Shown here: positions 9,314 to 16,203 of the stretch, piece by piece
How the letters are laid out: the number at the start of each line of letters is the position of its first letter
Numbering within the stretch: position 1 is the stretch's first letter
DNA from: JANYGM01 sp043764015
Lineage (GTDB): Bacteria > Bacteroidota > Bacteroidia > Cytophagales > Thermonemataceae
DNA: 61,429 nucleotides
NCBI GenBank assembly: GCA_043764015.1
Contig: JAYUKY010000035.1
Coordinates: 1-61,429, forward strand
Reading direction: 5' to 3'
Program-made: the position numbers and the translations under genes
Notes under the pieces: model-generated
What the model saw: the letters and a program-made list of their open reading frames with translations, nothing else
The model's database searches: none
Told to the model about the DNA's origin: nothing

Positions 9314-9314
9314 C

Positions 9315-9344
9315 TTGAGAAAATAGTTTTTTTTTCTATCTTTG
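9315..9344 (+). promoter_or_regulatory. Promoter of the MT-A70 methyltransferase
   Basis: TTG (9315-9317), 19 nt, then TATCTTTG (9337-9344) is a complete Bacteroidota-type promoter, 63 nt before the methyltransferase ATG. Confidence 0.65.
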
Positions 9345-9407
9345 TGAAAGACGAATGTAAGACTATAAAATTAAAATGATTGTGTACACAATTTAGGTTA
9401 AATCAAT

Positions 9408-10133
9408 ATGGCAAACTTAAAACTATTTGAAGATTACGAAACTGAAACTGAAGCAGGAAAAGAAATAAGCGGCTATCGTATTTATGATGCTGAACAAAAA
9501 AGACGAACTGTAAGAAATGATTTACCAAGTTTATATCCTGACCTACCAGAGAAAACTTATGATATAATTTATTGCGACCCACCTTGGGATTATGGAGGGA
9601 AACTGCAGTTTGATAAAAGTGGAAAAAAAGATGTAAATCAAAATTGGGAGAAAAATATTTTTATTAGTGCAGCCAATTTTCAATATCCAACCGTAAAGAC
9701 AAGTGATTTAAAAAAAATACCAATAAAAGAAATTGCAAAAGATGACTGTTTGCTATTTATGTGGGTAACAAGTCCACATTTGGAACAAGGAATTGAGTTA
9801 GGTAAAGCGTGGGGATTTCAATTCAGGACGGTTGCATTCGTATGGGATAAAATGGTTCATAATCCTGGTCAATATACACTTTCGTATTGTGAAATGTGCT
9901 TAGTATTTAAAAAAGGTAGAATACCAACACCAAGAGGAAGCAGAAATGAAAAGCAGTTAATAAGAGCCGTTAGAGGTAATCATAGCAGAAAACCAAAAGA
10001 GGTTTTAAAAGCTATTGAGAGAATGTTTCCAACACAGGAAAAAATAGAACTATTTGCAAGGCATAACCCTGATAACTGGGACGTTTGGGGTTTAGATGTT
10101 AGAGAAGAATTTGAGGATACGGAAAACCCTTAG
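9408..10133 (+). CDS. MT-A70 family adenine-N6 DNA methyltransferase (MunI-like)
   Basis: The 241-residue protein has the catalytic DPPW at residues 57-60 within YDIIYCDPPW, and the C-terminal AdoMet-site segment KIELFARHN...WDVWGLD. Both are typical of the MT-A70 family, whose bacterial branch includes M.MunI. It most likely methylates adenine at N6 in the site cut by the neighbouring endonuclease. The gene is convergent with the endonuclease gene and their stop codons overlap by 4 nt, so the pair is a compact type II restriction-modification unit. It has its own promoter, separate from the controller-endonuclease operon. Confidence 0.9.
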   Translation: MANLKLFEDYETETEAGKEISGYRIYDAEQKRRTVRNDLPSLYPDLPEKTYDIIYCDPPWDYGGKLQFDKSGKKDVNQNWEKNIFISAANFQYPTVKTSDLKKIPIKEIAKDDCLLFMWVTSPHLEQGIELGKAWGFQFRTVAFVWDKMVHNPGQYTLSYCEMCLVFKKGRIPTPRGSRNEKQLIRAVRGNHSRKPKEVLKAIERMFPTQEKIELFARHNPDNWDVWGLDVREEFEDTENP

Positions 10134-10729
10134 TCAATTAAAGGTTTTATATAGGCTAAAAAATGTTCAATAATTGGTTTAGAATTTTGTTGATTTCTCC
10201 ACATAAAATAATGTTCTGGCACACCTTCATACCATAATTTTATCTCCCTAACTCTACAAGGATCACGAGTAATATCACCAATAAAAACAACCCAGAAAGG
10301 TAAAACACTTTCAGCTAAGTTTCCCTGTGTTCTTAATCTTTTTTGCAAACCTGGCGTGAAAAACTTACAAGAACGCTCGTGAGCATTGCCTCTGCCGTCT
10401 GACCTAGTGCCTCCTTCAACCCAACCATCTTGTCTTTTCACTTCAATATAAATAGTTTTGTTAGTTTCACTATTTGTTATTGCATAATCTGGAAAGACAC
10501 CGTGTTTGGTAACTGGTATGTCAGGATTATAAATTTCTGAAATCTCTTGTTCAGTTAGTTCTACATCAACATACAAATCTTTAAAATCATTTGGATTTCT
10601 TTTTATAGCGTATTCCGTATCAGTGAACAATATTTGGAAAGTTTCAAAAAAACTATGTTCTGCATCACTTGCATTTTTTCCACTATAATCTTGCCATTTT
10701 TTTCTTAACCTGTTTGCATTACTTCCCAT
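10130..10729 (-). CDS. Type II restriction endonuclease, MunI/EcoRI-like
   Basis: This 199-residue protein has a PD-(D/E)XK centre: P80-D81, 14 residues, then E96-V-K98. The spacing is the same as I recall for MunI. After it comes GRGNAHERSCK (about 112-122), closely like the GNAIERSHK recognition segment of EcoRI and its MunI counterpart. Known relatives cut sites with an AATT core (EcoRI GAATTC, MunI CAATTG). CAATTG is therefore the best guess for the target, with GAATTC second. The start codon lies 6 nt after the controller stop, so both are in one operon. Length and motifs look intact. Confidence 0.85.
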   Translation of the reverse strand: MGSNANRLRKKWQDYSGKNASDAEHSFFETFQILFTDTEYAIKRNPNDFKDLYVDVELTEQEISEIYNPDIPVTKHGVFPDYAITNSETNKTIYIEVKRQDGWVEGGTRSDGRGNAHERSCKFFTPGLQKRLRTQGNLAESVLPFWVVFIGDITRDPCRVREIKLWYEGVPEHYFMWRNQQNSKPIIEHFLAYIKPLID

Positions 10730-10735
10730 TGATAT

Positions 10736-10951
10736 TTATTTTAATAATTCAATTATGCTCACTTCTAGTGCGTTAGCTATTTTTTCAATACTGACAAGTG
10801 TAATATTTTTCTCAGCACGCTCAATCATTCCAATATAAGTTCTGTGAACGTCTGCTAGATGTGCCAAATGTTCTTGAGAAAGTTTTTTTGAAAGCCTAAT
10901 TTCACGGACTTTCTCACCAAATTTTACTGAAATATCTGATTTTTTACGCAT
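10736..10951 (-). CDS. XRE-family controller (C) protein of the RM system
   Basis: The 71-residue protein is a single helix-turn-helix domain: KFGEKVREIRLSKKLSQEHLA, then VHRTYIGMIERAEKNITLVSIEKIANAL. Proteins of this size directly upstream of an endonuclease gene are C proteins. They delay endonuclease expression until the DNA has been methylated, and usually bind their own promoter. The promoter at 10970-11000 lies close to the start. I did not find a clear paired operator. Confidence 0.85.
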   Translation of the reverse strand: MRKKSDISVKFGEKVREIRLSKKLSQEHLAHLADVHRTYIGMIERAEKNITLVSIEKIANALEVSIIELLK

Positions 10952-10969
10952 ATTGCTAATTTAAGTAGG

Positions 10970-11000
10970 CAAATCTAAACTAAAAACAAACCCTTTGCAA
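10970..11000 (-). promoter_or_regulatory. Promoter of the controller-endonuclease operon
   Basis: On the minus strand TTG is followed after 20 nt by TAGATTTG, matching TAnnTTTG. Transcription would start about 10-15 nt before the controller ATG, so the leader is very short, as is common for C-protein operons. Confidence 0.6.
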
Positions 11001-11043
11001 CCGACTAAAGATAGCATTGCCCAAAATAGCTCAAGATAATATT

Positions 11044-11077
11044 AAAAAAACGCAAAGAAATTTCTTTGCGTTTTTTT
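11044..11077. terminator. Orphan terminator hairpin in a divergent spacer
   Basis: Seven A, the stem CGCAAAGAAA/TTTCTTTGCG and seven T form a perfect palindrome. It lies between two divergent genes, where no message should end, and may have belonged to a gene that was upstream before the RM module arrived. Confidence 0.7.
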
Positions 11078-11133
11078 GTGTAGATTTGAGCAAAATTTAT
11101 TATTATTATAACCATTTTAAAGCCAAAATATCA

Positions 11134-11691
11134 ATGATAAAACTCACAGACCAACTAAAATGGGCTATCGTAACAATGCCCAACGAGGAAAAAGACAAAC
11201 TTTTGCTAAGACTTATCAGCAAAGATGATATGCTCGTAAAAAAATTGCATCATCAATTATTAGAAGATGATAATGATACAGACGAGCAAAGAGAAGCCAT
11301 TTTAGCGGATATAAAATCTATTTTGGATAGTGATAAATACCGTTTTACGCCAGGTGAGTTGATGATGTCTATGCGTGTGTTTAATGGAAATATTGGGCGG
11401 CACGTCAAGATTACCAAAGACAAAATAGGGGAAATTACGCTCACTATTTCCCTTGTGAATATTGCTTTTGGAAAACACAAAACAATGCTTCATCAAAACC
11501 AGAAAAGAGCAAGCACTTTTGCAGAATATGTCGCTAAAAAAGCGGTTTTTGTACTTCAAAAACTAGCTAAAATCCACGAAGATTTGCAAATGGAATACGA
11601 AAAAGATGTGAACACAATGCTTGCTTATATTTATGACTATGCGCCTTGTGCTATTCATATCAAAGAAATGAAAATCCCTAAGACAAAATAA
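11134..11691 (+). CDS. Hypothetical protein (185 aa)
   Basis: I do not recognise this protein. The start at 11134 (MIKLTDQLKW) is chosen because an upstream in-frame ATG at 11017 would place the orphan terminator hairpin inside the coding sequence. The product is charged and mostly helical, with a central strand-rich part (IGEITLTISLVNIAF) and no signal peptide or membrane segment. A Cys and several His near the C-terminus (CAIHIKEMK) are not in a known metal motif. It is followed by its own terminator and stands alone. Confidence 0.65.
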   Translation: MIKLTDQLKWAIVTMPNEEKDKLLLRLISKDDMLVKKLHHQLLEDDNDTDEQREAILADIKSILDSDKYRFTPGELMMSMRVFNGNIGRHVKITKDKIGEITLTISLVNIAFGKHKTMLHQNQKRASTFAEYVAKKAVFVLQKLAKIHEDLQMEYEKDVNTMLAYIYDYAPCAIHIKEMKIPKTK

Positions 11692-11703
11692 TTTTAGATG
11701 ATA

Positions 11704-11736
11704 AAAAAGCGTTTACAAGCATTTTGAACGCTTTTT
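11704..11736 (+). terminator. Hairpin terminator
   Basis: AAAAAGCGTT pairs with AACGCTTTTT around a 13-nt loop, 13 nt after the hypothetical gene; the 3' arm ends in a T-run. Confidence 0.75.
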
Positions 11737-11853
11737 ATTATTTTTTGAGATTACTTTTTTAAGATTATTTTTTTGAGATTATTTTTTGGTTTAATTATTG
11801 TTTATCTTTGAACTAAATAAATCAAAAACAATAATTTAAAAAATCCATCAAAA

Positions 11854-12666
11854 ATGAAAAAAAATCTTAATTCTCCGTTAAAATATTTCTCTATAGTGTT
11901 TGTGGCGTTGTTTATGATGCTTTTTACACAAAAAAGTAAAGCTGATTGTGTAGGTAATGGTCTTAGTGCCTTTGTGGTGCAAAATGATTCCAAACAAATG
12001 CCTATTATTGTATTTCAGGGCTATGCAGGCAGCCAACCTATTATTTTTGAACTCAACAAAAAATATCATATCTATCTGAAAAATGGCAGAAAAAAAATCA
12101 AACTTATTGTAAAAGAGATAAATGTAGGACAATTTATGGTTACACAGGCTATTCTTATGCCAGAGGAAAAACTTGTGATTGGAAAAGAATATGTCGTGAT
12201 TATTGATGACCTTCCAAAATATGAAGAACTTAACCGTTTTGATAGGAAAATACCTGCTAATCAAGTTACTCAATTTGTCGCTGGGGCAGAAAAAGACACG
12301 AATAAAGATGTTAAAACACTTTTTGCATCAACTCCAAAAGAAATAAGCAAAGAATTTACTATGTTTGGTTGTGGTCCTGCTATGTCTGTTACTTTTGATT
12401 TGGGTAAAAGTAAAACAGAAACAATTTCTACTTTAGTAAAAGTAACTGTAAAAGATGTTAAAACAGGCAAAGAAAGCACTTATTACTTGCCAGCTTCTAA
12501 TAATCAGGTGAGTGTAGGACACGGAATGTGTGAGGGAGCTTTTACTTTTGATATGGCAAGCGGATATGAATATGAAGTGAAATTTGCGGTAACAGACTTC
12601 TCAAAAAATACCCAAATTTGGGAAAGTGAGAAAGTGAAATTTACTTCTCCAACAGAAAAAAACTAA
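11854..12666 (+). CDS. Hypothetical exported protein
   Basis: The 270-residue product has a signal peptide (MKKNLNSPLKYFSIVFVALF, cleavage probably near KSKA-DC). The mature part is rich in beta-strands, with alternating hydrophobic residues and no domain I can name. Two Cys near the middle and end (FGCGP, HGMCEG) could form a disulfide. A TATCTTTG -7 element lies at 11803-11810, 43 nt before the ATG. The gene is closed by a strong hairpin, and a heptamer array begins 1 nt after the stop. A periplasmic or surface location is likely. Confidence 0.7.
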   Translation: MKKNLNSPLKYFSIVFVALFMMLFTQKSKADCVGNGLSAFVVQNDSKQMPIIVFQGYAGSQPIIFELNKKYHIYLKNGRKKIKLIVKEINVGQFMVTQAILMPEEKLVIGKEYVVIIDDLPKYEELNRFDRKIPANQVTQFVAGAEKDTNKDVKTLFASTPKEISKEFTMFGCGPAMSVTFDLGKSKTETISTLVKVTVKDVKTGKESTYYLPASNNQVSVGHGMCEGAFTFDMASGYEYEVKFAVTDFSKNTQIWESEKVKFTSPTEKN

Positions 12667-12667
12667 G

Positions 12668-12688
12668 GAGTTGTGAATTGTGAGTGAA
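12668..12688 (+). repeat. Heptamer array after stop codon
   Basis: Units GAGTTGT, GAATTGT, GAGTGAA start 1 nt after the stop and continue into TACAAAATGCTAATAATC, the shared A-rich tail. The orientation is outward. Confidence 0.8.
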
Positions 12689-12731
12689 TACAAAATGCTA
12701 ATAATCAAATAATTAACAAATACTTAAAACG

Positions 12732-12768
12732 AAAAGTCCTACAAAAATATTTTTTGTAGGACTTTTTT
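12732..12768. terminator. Bidirectional terminator
   Basis: AAAAGTCCTACAAAAA pairs with TTTTTGTAGGACTTTT around a short loop, between two convergent genes. Confidence 0.9.
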
Positions 12769-12801
12769 CAAGGTTTTAAATTCGTCTTGCATACCTATTC
12801 A

Positions 12802-14127
12802 CTAAAACAGTTTATCTACTAATTTTGTCATTTCCTTGTCGTCAATACTGCCAAAAAGAAAACCACAAATCACTTTTGGATAAAAATAAGTTGATTTTTG
12901 TGGCAAAGTATAACCACTTTCACAAACTTTTTTAATACTTTCCATTGGTACATCTTGCGTAATAAGTGCCATTTGCGCCTGTCCTAAGTGTACTTTTTCC
13001 ATACATTCTGAAAAACTACGAGAAAAAGAAATGTTTTCAGAAGCACGCTGGTCTTTACCCAAAATACCCAAACAACGCTCCAAAACGAAATAATGCAAAA
13101 CCGTCAAGTCTAACTCTTTCATTATTAGTGGAAAATTCCAAGAAATAGTATCAAAAACTTCAGGTTTTAGTCTAATTTTAAAAGATTTTTCTTTCAATAC
13201 AAGCCCAAAAGTCCACTTTTTACCAGAAATTTGGTGATTTATTTCGTAAGCATCTTCAGTTTCTTTTAAGATAAAATATTGCTCCAATTTTTGGATAAAC
13301 TCTTTTTCATCAAAATCAGAAAGTCCCAAGATAAGCCTGTGCGTAGGCAAAATGCGCAAATCATCAGATTCTGTATTTGTCAGATACATCAAATGATAAT
13401 TATATAATTCTTTTCCTGTATGATTTGGATTGAGAGCTGTTTGTGTTTTTCTGTATTCCAACGAACTTGTATAGCGGTGGTGTCCGTCTGCTAAAATAAT
13501 TTTCTTTTGTGAAATATTATTGATAAATTTATCAATGATATTTTTGTCGTGAATGACTGCTAAAACATCTCTAACTCCTTGATAATCTTCTGTTTCGTAG
13601 ATAGGTATTTTCATTGCCTCGTCCATAAAAACCTCTAATTCGTGGGTTTCATCTGTGTAAAGCCCGTGTGTAGGCGCAGCGTTCATAAGTGTAGCCGTAA
13701 GGATTTGCGTGCGGTCGTTTACGGCGTGTGGAATAGTGTTTTCGTGCCTTAAAATGACATTTTCATCAAAATCATAAGCACGAATATGACAAATAAAACC
13801 TTTTCTAATATATTCTTTATGGCTTCCAGACAACGTAAAATGCTGATAATAAACGTAAATGGCAGGCAAATTATCTTGTTTGATAATGCCATTTATTTTC
13901 CAATTTTCTAGGGTTTTACCTACGTTTTCATAACTCACAACTGCGTTTCCAGCCTCATTTGGCACACTTTGCGGTACAGAAATATGAATACTATTATTTG
14001 AATTTCCGTATAATAAGGCACGTTGTTTGGCAGAAACTACATCAAAAAGAGGAGATACAAGTTCAGAAAGTTCGTTTGTAAGGTTTGGGGCGTACCTCCA
14101 AGCACGCAAAGGTCTGATTTCAGCCAT
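12802..14127 (-). CDS. DUF1015 family protein
   Basis: The 441-residue product matches DUF1015. It has the N-terminal 'RPLRAWRY' start, a SPLFDVVS segment, the signature IILADGHHRYTSSLEYR in the middle, a TLMNAAP...G segment, and a C-terminal LPQKSTYFYPKVICGFLF. The family is widespread and its function is not established; the conserved GHHR suggests an active or metal site. It is cytoplasmic, transcribed alone and convergent with the exported-protein gene. The start MAEIRPLRAWR fits the family's usual N-terminus. Confidence 0.9.
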   Translation of the reverse strand: MAEIRPLRAWRYAPNLTNELSELVSPLFDVVSAKQRALLYGNSNNSIHISVPQSVPNEAGNAVVSYENVGKTLENWKINGIIKQDNLPAIYVYYQHFTLSGSHKEYIRKGFICHIRAYDFDENVILRHENTIPHAVNDRTQILTATLMNAAPTHGLYTDETHELEVFMDEAMKIPIYETEDYQGVRDVLAVIHDKNIIDKFINNISQKKIILADGHHRYTSSLEYRKTQTALNPNHTGKELYNYHLMYLTNTESDDLRILPTHRLILGLSDFDEKEFIQKLEQYFILKETEDAYEINHQISGKKWTFGLVLKEKSFKIRLKPEVFDTISWNFPLIMKELDLTVLHYFVLERCLGILGKDQRASENISFSRSFSECMEKVHLGQAQMALITQDVPMESIKKVCESGYTLPQKSTYFYPKVICGFLFGSIDDKEMTKLVDKLF

Positions 14128-14164
14128 TTTTTAAAGGAAATTTGAGAATAAAATTTGGTACTAA

Positions 14165-14196
14165 TTTGGTGTTTTCTTAAAAAAAAGTTATTTTTG
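14165..14196 (+). promoter_or_regulatory. Promoter of the small gene pair
   Basis: TTTG (14165-14168), 20 nt, TATTTTTG (14189-14196) is a complete Bacteroidota-type promoter, about 30 nt before the first small gene. Confidence 0.6.
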
Positions 14197-14227
14197 GAAA
14201 GTAATTAGAAACTTTTACAAAAACTAG

Positions 14228-14410
14228 ATGATAAATAGAGAAATAGAATTATTAATAATGCTTAAAGAAGTTGATTTGAAAAATGTAAAAGTTATTTTAC
14301 AAATCCAATTCAAAAGATTAACACAAAAAGAAATAGATTTTTATTTGGATAAAATGCTAGAAATTCAAGAAGAAATAAACGAACTTAACAATCTCAATAA
14401 TGAAGAATAA
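14228..14410 (+). CDS. Small hypothetical protein (60 aa)
   Basis: This short, charged, helical protein has no motif I recognise. Its C-terminus is Glu/Asn-rich (EEINELNNLNNEE) and likely forms a coiled coil. A promoter with correct spacing directly upstream and an 11-nt overlap with the next gene support it as real. The pairing of two short overlapping frames resembles a toxin-antitoxin layout, but neither product shows toxin or DNA-binding motifs. Confidence 0.55.
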   Translation: MINREIELLIMLKEVDLKNVKVILQIQFKRLTQKEIDFYLDKMLEIQEEINELNNLNNEE

Positions 14411-14645
14411 AACAGCACACGAAAAACAAATGTCGTCTTTTTTCTATAAGTTAGATAATGCCAATGGAGAAGTAGAAATATTGCCTATTTTGACAGAAAT
14501 GAACAACTATATTGACAATATCAATGACGAAAAAGAGCAGTCTTTTGCAGAAGAAAGTTTTAAATATTATTTCGCAAAACGTGTTTCACGCCTTGAAGAT
14601 GATGTACAAAGAATAAAACAATACAAAAATGAATATGCTGTATGA
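14400..14645 (+). CDS. Small hypothetical protein (81 aa)
   Basis: The start codon overlaps the end of the preceding small gene (ATG at 14400, stop of the first at 14408-14410), which suggests translational coupling. The product is acidic and helical, without membrane segments or Cys, ending in RLEDDVQRIKQYKNEYAV. No family is recognised. It ends 60 nt before the convergent der gene, and a hairpin lies between them. Confidence 0.55.
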   Translation: MKNKTAHEKQMSSFFYKLDNANGEVEILPILTEMNNYIDNINDEKEQSFAEESFKYYFAKRVSRLEDDVQRIKQYKNEYAV

Positions 14646-14656
14646 TTATTTTATTT

Positions 14657-14689
14657 AGCTTTTCCAAACTTTCAAAATTTGGAAAAGCT
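14657..14689. other. Intergenic hairpin between convergent genes
   Basis: AGCTTTTCCAAA and its exact complement TTTGGAAAAGCT enclose a 9-nt loop. No T-run follows on either strand, so it is a possible transcript-end structure rather than a standard intrinsic terminator. Confidence 0.5.
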
Positions 14690-14704
14690 CTTGCAAATAT
14701 AAAC

Positions 14705-16012
14705 CTATTTTTTCTTAAAAAACAACTGTATTGGCACGCCATCAAAACCAAAATACTCACGCAATTTGTTTTCCAAATAACGCTGATAATCTTCTCTCAA
14801 ATATTGTGGCAAATTACAGAAAAATGCAAAAGTTGGCGTTTTTGCAGGAAGTTGTGTCACGTATTTGATAGTAATAGTCTTTCCTTTGCTTGCAGGAGGC
14901 GGATATTGCGCAATAGCAGCAAGCATTTTGTCATTGAGTTTTGAAGTAGGAATACGTTTTGAGCGGTTTTCATATACTTCTACGACCTTATCCAAAGATT
15001 GTAAAATACGTTGTTTGGTAACCACAGACGTAAAAATAATAGGCAAATAATCAATAGGCATTAGTTTTTCTATCATTTCATCTTGGAAACGCTTTGCTGT
15101 CATTGTGTCTTTTTCTACCAAATCCCATTTATTCACCATAATAATAGCCCCTTTTTTGGCTTTCAAAGCAAGGTGCAAAATATTCAAATCCTGTGATTCT
15201 ATGCCTTGTGTAGCATCAATCATCAAAATACATACATCAGACTCTTCCAACGCTTGCAAAGAACGCATCACTGAATAAAATTCAATATCTTCTCTTACTT
15301 TTGATTTTTTGCGTATTCCCGCTGTATCCGTAAGTATGAGATTTTTACCATAAGCCGTATAATGCGTATCAATAGCATCACGAGTTGTGCCTGCAATATC
15401 AGTTACAATAGTGCGTTCTTCACCTAACAAAACATTCAAAAATGAAGATTTACCTACATTAGGACGACCTAAGATAGCAATACGAGGAATGCCTTTATTT
15501 GGGTCTTCATCTCCTTTTTCTTGAAAGTTAGCCACAACGGCATCTAAAAGTTCACCTGTTCCTGTGCCTGTTTGAGAAGAAATAGGGAAAATTTCGGGGA
15601 AACCAAGTTGATAAAATTCTGCTGCTTGGTTGTGCCTTTCTAGTGTTTCAGCCTTGTTTGCAATCAAATAAACGGGTTTTTTTGATTTTCTAAGTACGTT
15701 AGCAAATTCTTCATCAAGTGGGTGCAAGCCCTCCATTGCATCCACCATAAAAAGCAAAACGCTTGCTTCTTGTATGGCTATTTTTACCTGTCTGCGGATT
15801 TGTTCCTCAAAAATATCGTCAGAGCCAACTACATAGCCACCTGTATCAATTATTGTAAAAAACTTGTCTGTCCATTCTGCCTGTCCATAGTGGCGGTCAC
15901 GTGTTACGCCACTTTCGTTATCCATAATTGCCTTACGGAACTCTATTAGCCTATTAAAAAGTGTAGATTTGCCTACGTTAGGTCTTCCTACTATTGCAAC
16001 TATATTTGCCAT
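14705..16012 (-). CDS. der: Ribosome biogenesis GTPase Der (EngA)
   Basis: The product has two tandem GTPase domains. The first carries GRPNVGKST near the N-terminus with DTGG and NKAE. The second carries GRPNVGKSS with DTAG and NKWD. A C-terminal KH-like domain follows, which is the Der/EngA architecture. Der assists 50S subunit assembly in the cytoplasm. The start at 16012 (MANIVAIVGR) is preferred, because an in-frame ATG 36 nt upstream adds residues not found in the family and lies next to a CAAAGGTA (minus-strand TACCTTTG) -7 element at 16038-16045. Length is about 435 residues, normal for the family. Confidence 0.95.
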   Translation of the reverse strand: MANIVAIVGRPNVGKSTLFNRLIEFRKAIMDNESGVTRDRHYGQAEWTDKFFTIIDTGGYVVGSDDIFEEQIRRQVKIAIQEASVLLFMVDAMEGLHPLDEEFANVLRKSKKPVYLIANKAETLERHNQAAEFYQLGFPEIFPISSQTGTGTGELLDAVVANFQEKGDEDPNKGIPRIAILGRPNVGKSSFLNVLLGEERTIVTDIAGTTRDAIDTHYTAYGKNLILTDTAGIRKKSKVREDIEFYSVMRSLQALEESDVCILMIDATQGIESQDLNILHLALKAKKGAIIMVNKWDLVEKDTMTAKRFQDEMIEKLMPIDYLPIIFTSVVTKQRILQSLDKVVEVYENRSKRIPTSKLNDKMLAAIAQYPPPASKGKTITIKYVTQLPAKTPTFAFFCNLPQYLREDYQRYLENKLREYFGFDGVPIQLFFKKK

Positions 16013-16180
16013 TTGTATTACTGTATAAAAATTTTTGCAAAGGTACATCTTTTTTTGGATTTTTAGTAGTAATACGTATCAAATTCTTAGAAACGAAATT
16101 ATAATATTTTCATTTTGAAAAAATACTCAAAATAAATTTTCTTTTTGATTGTTTTTTTCTATTTTTGATGTATTAAATTT

Positions 16181-16201
16181 ACTTAAAATTCACAATTACT
16201 T
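16181..16201 (-). repeat. Heptamer array before TPR gene
   Basis: Plus-strand units ACTTAAA, ATTCACA, ATTACTT end 2 nt before the ATG at 16204. The minus strand reads as GARKTRY-type units outward from the gene. The first unit is degenerate. Confidence 0.6.
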
Positions 16202-16203
16202 AT

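Noticed and set aside
11017..11133. N-terminal extension of the 185-aa hypothetical protein
   Set aside because: It would translate through a perfect terminator hairpin, and its Phe/Tyr/Lys-rich sequence looks non-coding.
14228..14645. Assignment of the small pair as a named toxin-antitoxin system
   Set aside because: No toxin catalytic residues or DNA-binding motif could be seen, so only the layout is suggestive.
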